This document shows, piece after piece, positions 54,977 to 64,000 of a stretch of 64,000 nucleotides of DNA. Positions within the stretch are counted from its first letter, which is position 1. Every line of letters starts with the position of its first letter. A program made the translations under genes and the position numbers. The stretch is from Berberis thunbergii. Lineage: Eukaryota; Streptophyta; Magnoliopsida; Ranunculales; Berberidaceae. The notes below the pieces were generated by a model. The model searched no databases and was not told the origin of the DNA. It was given only the letters and a program-made list of their open reading frames with translations. Location of the stretch: positions 248,001 through 312,000 of the forward strand of contig QNQO01000598.1 of NCBI GenBank assembly GCA_003290165.1. The letters run 5' to 3'.

Positions 54977-57100
54977 TTTTTTTACTGTTCATGAACAGTA
55001 ATTTGAGTCTCTTTGTCCTACGTGGCAACAACTTATGTAATGGCAACAACTTAAAACACAAATCTCTCCCCGCAGGCAAACTCATGAAATCAAAAAACTC
55101 AAACTCACTTTCCCTCCCACTCTCCACCTCTCCAAACTCAGACTTTCCCTCCCACTCTGCACCTCTCCAAACTCAAATCCTCTCATCTACTCTCCACCTC
55201 TCTAAACTTTGCTTCTCCATCTCAACACCTCTCTGCTTATCCATCTCAAATCCTCTCTGCTTCTCCATTTTCTCCTCTGCTGAATGAAGGAGTCCATCTT
55301 CTCCTCTGCTGCGTGAAGGAGTCCACCTCTCTGCGTGATTTGCGTGAAGGAGTCCACCTCTCTGCTTCACCATCTTCTCATCTGCGTGATTTGCTGCGTG
55401 AAAGTAGTACCTCTCAACTTCAGTTCTTCTTAAGAGGTATATTCAAGGGTCAAATCAGATCCAAAGAATACCTTATCTTGCTTAATTGGAATTCTTTTAT
55501 GCTTCGAAATACTGGGATTCAGTGACAACCTTTCTCACATTTTATGATTCTATTCGAAATACCTTATCTTTTATGCTTCGAAATTTTCCTAATTTTCGAT
55601 TCTATTCGCCCTGGGATTCAGTGACAACCTTTCTCACTGCCATGTACATTGTATAAGTTCTCTCTTTACCGTTTTGCTTGATTAATAACGACAATTCATA
55701 TAACTTTAAATGTGAGATTTCCCACATAAGGTTGTTGGTAGAGAGTTAGTCAGTATTATAGGTTATGTCTTATAACCCATGTTAGTAGGTCGTAAGCATC
55801 TCTTAAGAGTTAGTCATTTTCTATTTAAAAGCTCTTTGTTTGATGAAATTCCTCTATGATTAAAGGTCATTAGATTTAAATTCCTCTATGATTATTGAGT
55901 CCAAAGGGACTAAGGGAGTTCTAATGGTGATCTTGATTTAAAGTGCCCGTCGTCTGGACAGTGATGGTTTTGATTGTTGGACACACCCACACCTCTTATC
56001 TAAATACATACAAACACAAACACCTGCAACGTATGTCAATGTGGGCTTTTTTTAATTTATGATTCCTCATTGGTTCAGTTGCATTCTCATAAGAAGAGGT
56101 TTATGATATCTCTTCAGCCCAGTTGTTTGAAATTGAGTGTTTGAAAAAATGTACATTGAGTGTTTCAAATTGTTGAAGTTCTTTTGGTGCATTGAGTGTT
56201 TCAAATTATTCAAATTGTTTAAGTTCTCATAACAAGACGTTCAAATGCAGGCTTGAAGACTGTTTCACAAGTCCTTCATCATTGATCCTCCCTCACTTTT
56301 CTCTTATCTTTGGAAGGTAAACATACTTGCCTTCATTTTATTTGTTGTTATAAAGTAGTAAATCATTGATTTTATTTGTCTAAGGTTGTAGTGTTGTAGA
56401 TGCACAAACTCTGAACAAACTCTGCTAAATTCTTCTTTATTTGAAATGTCAATTTTCTTTGATTAAGTAATGGTCGGGCTATAAGGGTATTATTGGGTTT
56501 GTAATCAACTCCATTTCTTTTTCTATTTAAAAGCTTTCTGTGAACAAACACTGCTAAATTCTAATAAAGCACAATATATGTTTGATGAAATTCCTCTTTG
56601 TGGTTGCTAAGGTGCTTTGGGTAGGGAAAGCTTTGATGAGTCTCGACTCTTGAACATGGATTTTTAATCTCGAAATACTTTTGTTATGTTTGTGGTTGCT
56701 AAGTCCTAAGAAATAGTCTATATATTTTTAATCTCGAAATACTTTTGTTATGTTTGTACCTGTGGGAAGCTTTTCTTTTAGAAACAACAAGCAAAAATTA
56801 ATATGAGACAAAGGATCAGATTATCAAATAGTTTTCTCATGGCTGCTACATGTCAAATTTGGTTTATATAATTGTCTCTTTGTCAGTATCTTGCTTGATG
56901 ATGCATGCTGTAACATATTGTTGGTCATCTGTATGTTTTTGTTTTCTTTTATTATCCAATGTTTTATTACTTGACTGCCGAACAATTGTTGTTCTGCTTT
57001 TATGTAACAAGAAGACGACACTTTCAAACAATGACAGGCTTTATTTGCTGTTCTGCGTTATCTGTGTCCATTCAAATGCATTAGTTCCATTCAACAATAT
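54977..57100. other. Intergenic sequence with short repeats
   Basis: It begins with the palindrome ACTGTTCATGAACAGTA (about 54979), then CCACCTCTCC-type repeats (55100-55400) and a roughly 100-bp duplication around GGGATTCAGTGACAACC (55513 and 55612). No recognised gene. Confidence 0.4.
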
Positions 57101-57190
57101 ATTTGCGTGTTTGATAAATTATATCTGCGTGTTTGATGAATTATATCTGCGTGTTTGATGAATTATATCTGCGTGTTTGATGAAATATGC
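57101..57190. repeat. Short tandem repeat, about 23 bp x 4
   Basis: ATCTGCGTGTTTGATGAATT is repeated about four times with small changes. Confidence 0.85.
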
Positions 57191-57917
57191 GTTTTGAAAT
57201 ATATCCCCGTCAGTCCCCCAATTCCATTTACTCCAGCACCTATGCACTGAGATTCCGCATGATATTTGAGATATATTGATGGCGGATGTTGCTCGCAATC
57301 TAAATACCTTACAATAAAGTTTCTCTAATAATGCTCACCACCTTTCAGTATATAACATCATCGAAGAAGAGCATGAAAGATTGAAAATCTCTCCCTTAAA
57401 TCCAGCATATGTATTTTAAGACAAAAGCATGATAGTGAAATATTGCCTATATTTTTAAAACAAAAGCATGATAGTGAAATATTGCCTAACTCCAACAAAA
57501 AGCACTCAAAACTTTTAATTCTCTCTAAATATAATAATTAGTCACAAACTTTTATCAGATAAACAGTACTTATGGACGTTTACTATGTTGTAGTTGACAA
57601 CTTCTATGAAGTATTTTCAACATGTTTTCAGGAAATCATGAAATCCAATCAAAACTGAAACTTAAGGACATTTGGGGATGAGAGAACCCTCACGAAGCTT
57701 TCAAATCATCAAGACCAACACTAGCCTACATCAAAACTATACTGCTGGCCATACATTGCTCAAGGAAGAACTGAGGCATTTCCAGATGCTTATCCTACTC
57801 ATCCTTCCAATTTGTCAATATAGGCAAAACCAAATCAAGCTTTAAATTTCCATACCAAAAACATGAGGTTCTCCTCAAGAAACGGAGATAAGGTTGAACA
57901 TAAATTTCCAGTATCAG

Positions 57918-58277
57918 CATTGAGATCACCTTTTCCTCTTAACACATCCATGAACTTCTTCCTATCTGGAGCAAGTTTCATAGCGACCTGTAAATTCAGT
58001 ATTTAATCAGCATAAATAATCTGTCAAAGGGACGAATATAGTGCAGCATTCGCGACTGTCTATATACTGAAAGTTTCAGTATTTTCATACAAGTTGGATT
58101 GAGAACACCTTTTCCTCCTAACACATCCATGAACTTCTTCCTATCTGGAGCAAGTTTCATATAGTGACCTGTAAATTCAGTATTTACTCAGCATAAATAT
58201 TCTGTCAAAGGGACGAATATAGTGCAGCATTCGCGACTGTCTATATACTGAAAGTTTCAGTATTTTCATCCAAGTTG
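57918..58277 (-). repeat. About 179-bp tandem duplication containing an exon-like segment
   Basis: Two copies (about 57918-58095 and 58096-58277) differ by few bases. On the minus strand each includes an acceptor-like TTTACAG followed by an open stretch with MKLAPDRKKFMDVL. The lower-coordinate copy continues GKGDLNADTGN and LEENLMFLVW (to about 57850). I do not recognise the protein. The second copy has a TA insertion that alters its first codons. Confidence 0.7.
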
Positions 58278-59196
58278 TCTGATGAAAAATAAATATTAAT
58301 GAAGTTGAGTGGGTTTGGTTGTTAATCTGACTTCGATTGTGCCTTCTACATACTTCCATGACTTTGATTGTGCATTATGCAATGCATACTTCCATTTGGT
58401 AGTTGCTTTCATGGGTAGCACTTTGAAATTGATGTAATAAAGTTGTATACTGGAGTTCCACTGTTTTGAAAGCCCAACATCAAGTTTTGCAAAAAGGTAC
58501 TACTTATGTCAATTGTGTGTTCCAAGTTTTGTTGTTTTGAAATTGATATAATCAAGTTTTGCTGTTACACTGTGTTCCAATTGTGCTTTTGGATTTTGAT
58601 CCTATTTCCTATGGGAACCATTTGTGCATTTTCCTCCGAGGACCATTTTGATCCTATTTCCTTTGTGAACCATTTTGAACCATTTTCATGTTATTGATTT
58701 CATATGGGAACCATTTGTGCATTTGGATTTGATCCTATTTCCTCCAAGGACCGGGGTTGGTGTGAATGGCCCTTTTATAAAAAGGATGTCATACAAACTG
58801 AAAATGACAGTTTAAAATGGAAATAGAGTTTTCTGTGTTCTTTTATGTGTATGGTGGAAGAATTTTATAGATCCAACTTTTAAGGATATAATCTTAATAG
58901 TACTGTCATTATCCTTATCCCTGATGAGGTCACTGACCTAAAACATATTAGTTTGGTGGCAAGTGCGTGTAAAATATAGCCAAAAATCCAGCTTATTAGG
59001 CTTAAAAGAGTGATTTCTAACTTGACTGAGCCAGAACAAGGGTCTTATCATAGATACTGCAAAGCAAGTGAATATACTGCAAAGCTCCACTGCAGAAACT
59101 TTCCATAGATGTGCCATGTTTGTTTGGCATGATTAATTTTCATTATGTCCATTTCATGTTGTTTTATTACTTTGAAACTGATCATGCATATTGCAG

Positions 59197-59337
59197 GTTC
59201 TCTTCCAAAATGATAGTCCCACAACTTTACTCGCACGTGTGATTGGTATCATAGGTCCTGTTGACCATGGCATGCTCGATAAGGGAAGGGATAAATACAA
59301 GTATTTCACTAAATCAGGTCCTGTTGAACGAAATCAG
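59197..59337 (+). pseudogene. DYRK/YAK1-like dual-specificity kinase, isolated exon
   Basis: A single 141-nt exon in phase 0, with a TTGCAG acceptor and GTACTG donor. It encodes NDSPTTLLARVIGIIGP, then LDKGRDKYKYFTKS, which matches the C-lobe region of plant DYRKP-type kinases (after the conserved subdomain with the ARVIGIIGP helix). No other kinase exon is seen within the window on either side, so it is an orphan captured or relict exon. GPVER replaces the family's usual residues near its end. Confidence 0.75.
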
Positions 59338-59439
59338 GTACTGTTTCTCAGAAAGTTGGTTAATTTTACTATATTTTGTTACACTGTTTCCCTTTCATAA
59401 AGGTTGGTAGCAATTAGCATGTTGGACTTTTCCTATTTG

Positions 59440-59622
<183 letters not shown>

Positions 59623-59710
59623 GTAGATGAGAATAATTATAATATGGAATGAGCCTTAGAGCAACTCTACGGTATATGTATAAATGTAAGCTTTCTTAAA
59701 CTTTAAATTC

Positions 59711-60690
59711 AAGCATCAGAACACTTCAATGGAAGGTAACAGACTTTTAAATTCACTGTCCCTTCCATGAAGTTGCTAAATTTTTTTAGTACTATATAAG
59801 TTCATTCAAATAATGACCACTAAGCCTACCTGCCTGTTCAAGCATGTTGCGTGCAAGCGAGCAAGCTTCTTGCCTGCCTGCCTGCAAACATCAGAACACT
59901 TCAATGGAAAGTAACATACTTTTAAATTAACTGTCCCTTCCATTCAAGTGGCTAAATTTTTTTAGTACTATATAAGTTCATTAAATAAATGACCTCCAAG
60001 CCTACCTGCCTTTTTCAAGCATGTTGCCTGCAAGCAAGCAAACTGTCTGCCTGCAAGCAAGCAACCTGCCTGCCTGCCTGCAAGCATCAGAACACTTCAA
60101 TGGAAGGTAACAGACTTTTAAATTCACTGTCCCTTCCATGAAGTTGCTAAATTTTTTTAGTACTATATAAGTTCGTTAACAAAATTACCACTAAGCCTAC
60201 CTGCCTATTCAAGCATGCTGCCTGCAAGCGAGCAAGCTTCCTGCCTGTCTGCCTACCTGCAAGCATCAGAACACTTCAATGGAAGGTAACAGACTTTTAA
60301 ATTCATTGTCCCTTCCATGAAGTTGCTAAATTTTTTTATTACTATATAAGTTCGTTAAATAAATGACCACTAAGCCTACCTGCCTTTTCAAGCATGCTGC
60401 CTGCATGCTTGCCTGCAAGCATCAGAACACTTCAATGGAAGGTAACAGACTTTGAAATTCATTGTCCCTTCCATGAAGTTGCTAAATCTTTTTAGTACTA
60501 TATAAGTTCGTTAAAAAAATGACCACTAAGCCTACCTGCCTGTTCAAGCATGCTGCCTGCAAGCAAGCAAGCTGCCTGCCTGCCTGCAAGCAAGCAAGCT
60601 GCCCGCCTGCCTGCAAGCAAGCAAGCCGCCTGCCTGTCTGCAATCAAGCAAGCTGCCTGCCTGCCTGCAAGCATCAGAACAACGCGGGCA
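59711..60690. repeat. Large minisatellite, about 158-197 bp units, CTGC-rich
   Basis: Five complete units and a partial one, each starting at GCATCAGAACACTTCAATGG (59713, 59887, about 60084, 60263, 60419, 60671). Each contains TTTAGTACTATATAAGTTC and a variable nested run of CTGC/AAGC tetranucleotides whose length explains the unit-size differences. Confidence 0.93.
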
Positions 60691-61630
60691 TGGATCAGCT
60701 GCGCGAAACTGATTCTTCAAATAGTAGTTTCACGTGCCCTAATTGAAACAACGTTTGGAGGAGTTTGGTTTCTTCTTCCCGCGTAACTCAGAACAAGGAA
60801 ACTTTTCAAGGGTTTAATAGAGGAAAGGATTTGTATTCAACCACCATGAAATTCCGATGTGTGCACCTGGATATCAGACTGTTGAGTTTAAGAATTAGAA
60901 CGATTATGGAATATGAAGGGACAGTCCTGATGAATATATTAATTTTCAAGGGTCCCTATTTAGAGGCGGTTCTGGATCAAGGGGAATTGTTCCGACTTTA
61001 AGTTTGCTCTTGAATAATCAATCAACAAAGTATGCATTTTGAATATGCCATCTATCTTCTTTGTTATCAGAGGGTTATGGTTTTGTTTACAACATTTTTT
61101 CTTTTTTGAATATGCATTTTCTCTAATGTGGTGGACATTTTCTCTAATGTGTTGGATTAGGACAATGTGATAGTCCTATTGTTTATCCATTTTAAAACAT
61201 TGAGAAATTTTTTGCGTGCGCCATGGAAATTATGTTAATAGAAGGGTACACAATCCCCCGTCCTCTTTCGATGGGACTGATTTTCCTAGGAGAGTGTCAG
61301 GCTTGATCATGGGGATGCGTAGAGATTGTTTTTTTGAGCATTCGCGGGTCTTCATGATCTTGCACACCGGCTGGGACAAATGTAGAGGCATTCAGCTGGG
61401 GCGAGTATGCGGACTGTGGGACGTTTGCGTCCCGCTGCTCGCTGTGTCATGCTGCTGTTGGTTTGGACTACAGGGACGCTCCCGTGTTATGGGATGCACA
61501 GCTGTGGCACTAAGCAATTTGCTGCTTTCACTCTGATGCTCTGCCATGGGGCGAGATTGCGGAGTGTGGTTTGGTTGGATTGCAAGAACGCACGAATGGA
61601 TTAATCACAGGTGTGTGCTGCGTTGGCGAA
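60691..61630. other. Spacer without recognised features
   Basis: Less AT-rich than its surroundings from 61210 on. Open frames there (61216-61604) are not recognisable. Confidence 0.35.
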
Positions 61631-61998
61631 GCTGCTATTCACGGATGATCCGCACACTGCAGCACATAGTGCGTCCCACACAGGGTGTGCTGCTGTTTTA
61701 GCGTGAAGGACAGGGTTCTAAGTGGTTGTGGTGCTGCTTCAGCGTGGTCTGTGAAGCACACTGCAACACATAGTGCGCTGCTATTCGCGGATCATCCGCA
61801 CACTGCAGCACAGAGTGCGTCCCAGACAGGGTGCACTGCTGTTTCTGCGTGAAGGACAGGGTTCTAAGTGGTTGCGGTGCTGCTTCAGCGTGGTCTGCGA
61901 AGCACACTGCAGCACTTAGTGTGCTGCTATTTAAGTATGCGAAGCACACTGCACGCTGCTATTTCAGTCTGCGAAGCACACTGCAGCACAGAGTGCGC
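61631..61998. repeat. 146-bp tandem repeat (GCTGCTATT / CACTGCAGCAC)
   Basis: Units begin GCTGCTATT at 61631, 61777 and 61923 (partial). The array is interrupted at 61999 by a hAT MITE and resumes after 62777. Confidence 0.9.
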
Positions 61999-62777
61999 TA
62001 GGGGTGGGCACGGGACGGGATGGGACTAGATATGCTCATCCCAATCCCATCCCGTTCATACGGGATCGGGACGGGACGGGATGGGAAAACCTCATCCCGA
62101 CCTCGTCCCATCCCAAACGGTTTCGGGACGGGACGGGACGGGACGGGATCAGCGTGCTAATCTGGACATATCAAATAAAAGCTTGTTGGAAGGCCTGCTG
62201 GAAAGCCTGGAAAGGCCTGCTGGAAGGTCTGCTGAAAGCCTTGTGGAAGGTCTGTTAGAAGGTCTGCTGCTGCTGGAAGGCCTGGGCTTGCTGAAAGGCC
62301 TGCTGAAAGCCTTGTGGAAGGTCTGTTAGAAGGTCTGCTGCGGCTGGAAGGCCTGGGCCTGCTGGAAGGCTTGCTGGAAGGCCTGCTAGGCTGGAAGGCT
62401 GTTGGAAGGCTTGGGCCTTCGGGCCTGCTGGAAGGCCTGCCATGCTGGAAGGCTGTTGGAAGCCTGTTGGAAGGCCTGGGCCTGCTGGAAGGCCTGCTGC
62501 TGGAAGCCTGGAAACCTGAACATTTTTTGCAAATGTTCATAAAATAAATAAATAAGTAAATAAAATATTAATAATTAATATTATAAAATTAGTTCGGGAC
62601 GGGACGGGATTGGCGGGATTGAAAATCTTCATCCCATCCCATCCCATCCCATTCTAGATCGGGACGGGACGGGATCGGGATGAAATTTTTCAATCCCATT
62701 AAGACCCGGAAAAATCGGGACGGGACGGGACGGGATCGGGACGGGAACGGGATCGCGGGATGGGATGCCCACCCCTA
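61999..62777. mobile_element. hAT MITE (TAGGGGTGGGCA family), complete
   Basis: Perfect ends TAGGGGTGGGCA and TGCCCACCCCTA, flanked by identical 8-bp GAGTGCGC (61991-61998 and 62778-62785). The subterminal regions are arrays of GGGACGGGAT and CATCCC. The centre holds a separate minisatellite. No transposase. Confidence 0.95.
62175..62515. repeat. GGAAGGCCTGCT minisatellite inside the hAT MITE
   Basis: About 340 bp of repeated CTGGAAGGCCTG units with variants. GGCC palindromes recur every 10-12 bp. Open in several frames but low complexity. Confidence 0.9.
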
Positions 62778-62785
62778 GAGTGCGC

Positions 62786-63327
62786 TGCTGTTCCCAGACT
62801 GAGTGCTGCTATTTCAGCGTTGCCTGCTGTACGTGTTGTTTCTGGCCGCAATGTGTTTTTCATCGTGCGCGTTTAGGATTGCCCCAGATCTAATAAACGT
62901 TCAGTACCCATTGCCATCCCTAAGAATGAGTGAGACTATAAAAAAGAGACTATAAATGATTGCCATCCCTAAGAATGAGTGAGTAAATGATTGCCATTGT
63001 CCAAATCCGCCCCATTGCCATCCCTAAGAATGAGTGAGTAAATGATTGGCTTTGTGGAAAAAATTCAAAACTGAGAATGATATGTAACATGAATAACCTG
63101 GCAAAGAACACTTAATAAAAGTTGATATAACAAAGCAAATTTGCGTCAACAATCATCACATAAAAGATGACTGATTAAAAACAACAAAATTCTTTGTCCT
63201 GATGAAAAAAAATTGAGATAAATAATGGTGTCATCCAAATGCATAAATAGAGAAGAACAATAAAAAGACCCAGATGCGTTCTAAAATATGAAATTCTTCG
63301 GGCATCCCGGTTGGTGCAAATGTTATC
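62786..63327. other. Spacer with reiterated hAT-end fragments
   Basis: ATTGCCATCCCTAAGAATGA occurs three times (about 62910, 62960, 63015). It contains the right end of the TAGGGATGGCAATG hAT family. Otherwise AT-rich 3' flank of the HYD1 exon. Confidence 0.75.
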
Positions 63328-63604
63328 TTATCGAGTTTTGTTCTTCTTTTGGACTTGCACTTGAGCTTGGGCTCGGAAAGTTGCACATATCTTCTTCCAG
63401 CTTCTGATAACAATGAGTGATGGGATCCAAATCCAAAAGGAATTTGCGAAGATGTAGTAAGCATAGTAATCAAATGGGCTTGCTGCAAAGTTGTCACCAT
63501 CTAGATAGGAAGTAATGAAATATACAGCAGTTCCATACAGCTGGCCCAGAGAGATGGCAATCTGAAGTATGTGTCTATATGACTTTTGTTTGGCAATGGC
63601 ATAA
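63328..63604 (-). CDS. HYD1: Sterol delta8-delta7 isomerase (emopamil-binding protein family), last exon
   Basis: On the minus strand, from an acceptor at 63605-63606 to TAA at 63328-63330. It encodes YAIAKQKSYRHILQIAI, LGQLYGTAVYFITSYLDG, FANSFWIWIPSLIVIRSWKK and a Lys/Arg-rich tail ending NKTR. This matches the C-terminal third of plant HYD1, the ER-membrane 3-beta-hydroxysteroid delta8,delta7-isomerase of sterol synthesis: two membrane segments and the basic ER-retention-like tail. The entry phase is 2. Earlier exons should lie above 64000; the preceding exon is not in the 396 bp to the window edge. No disabling change is seen, so it may be the end of a working gene. AQAQVQVQ is an unusual small repeat in the tail. 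Confidence 0.85.
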
Positions 63605-64000
63605 CTGCCAATCACAATAACCATATTAGTGTCATTAAGTTGAAACAAGAGCGGGAGCAAATACAATACTATAACTATGGAGAGCTAGCTTACAAACTAA
63701 AGTCTTAATATGTGGTGATTTTTATTGATCGACGAGAGATCCACATAGTTCCTTTATTTTCTGCCAGATGATTGCATTCTAACCATTGGATGTTAATTGA
63801 ATCATATGAGAAAGAAATGAATCCAGCGTAAACCATTTTCAAAATTCCGCTTCTATTATCTTCTAAAATGGACTTATTGGTGAGAACACCCAAAAGAATT
63901 GACATTCAGAAAAGGGAGTACCATCATAACTGCTCCAAGAATCATGCCAAGAGGATTAAAAAGAAAAGTGTGATGTTATATGGCTTATGCAGTAATGCCC
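63605..64000 (-). other. Probable intron of HYD1, running off the window
   Basis: No second HYD1 exon is seen. A minus-strand stretch near 63890-63960 reads FNPLGMILGAVMMVLPF but does not match the expected upstream HYD1 sequence. Confidence 0.4.

Noticed and set aside
59711..60690. CRISPR array or centromeric satellite
   Set aside because: Only about five units with internal microsatellite variation; it is a local minisatellite.
62004..62547. Overlapping long frames on both strands (LLEGLLEGL-like, and Pro/Ser-rich)
   Set aside because: They come from the GGCC-rich minisatellite inside a hAT MITE, with no start context or splice signals.

Overview
This is nuclear DNA from a flowering plant, probably a eudicot. 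It is AT-rich, with spliced genes using plant-type GT/AG introns and plant-only gene families (IQD, SCPL, plant bHLH, SYP61). It is dense with plant transposons: CACTA, hAT and Mutator-like MITEs, RTE and L1 LINEs, tRNA-SINEs and tRNA-Met-primed LTR elements. I saw no rRNA, tRNA gene, CRISPR or bacterial-type operon.

Region 1 (1-6986) looks like the right part of a CACTA transposon that has captured pieces of at least five unrelated genes, all on the + strand. In order these are a methyltransferase-like protein, an IQD protein, a serine carboxypeptidase, a bHLH factor and the C-terminus of a SYP61-type SNARE. The element ends at 6986 with a CACTA terminus preceded by six palindromic subterminal repeats. 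Its left end lies outside the window.

Region 2 (7640-8050) holds a two-exon PCNA fragment and a possible tiny first exon, both on the minus strand.

Region 3 (8567-48440) is the main gene. It encodes a 649-residue DUF4091 / GH123-like protein in 16 coding exons. I assembled the exons by hand: all splice phases agree and the CDS totals 1,950 nt. The gene occupies 39.9 kb because introns 1, 2, 5, 11, 12, 13 and 15 are filled with transposons. These include a family of Mutator-like MITEs (one copy interrupted by a LINE and a SINE), two related small LTR retrotransposons (one holding a hAT insertion), several hAT MITEs, a Tourist-like MITE and five L1 remnants.

Region 4 (48441-63300) has no gene I can support as intact. 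It holds three successive fold-back elements with a pyrimidine-to-purine switch, a duplicated exon-like segment, an isolated DYRK-type kinase exon, a large CTGC-rich minisatellite, and a complete hAT MITE with its own minisatellite inserted into a tandem repeat.

Region 5 (63328-64000) carries the last exon of a sterol delta8-delta7 isomerase (HYD1/EBP family) on the minus strand. The rest of that gene lies beyond the window or is missing.
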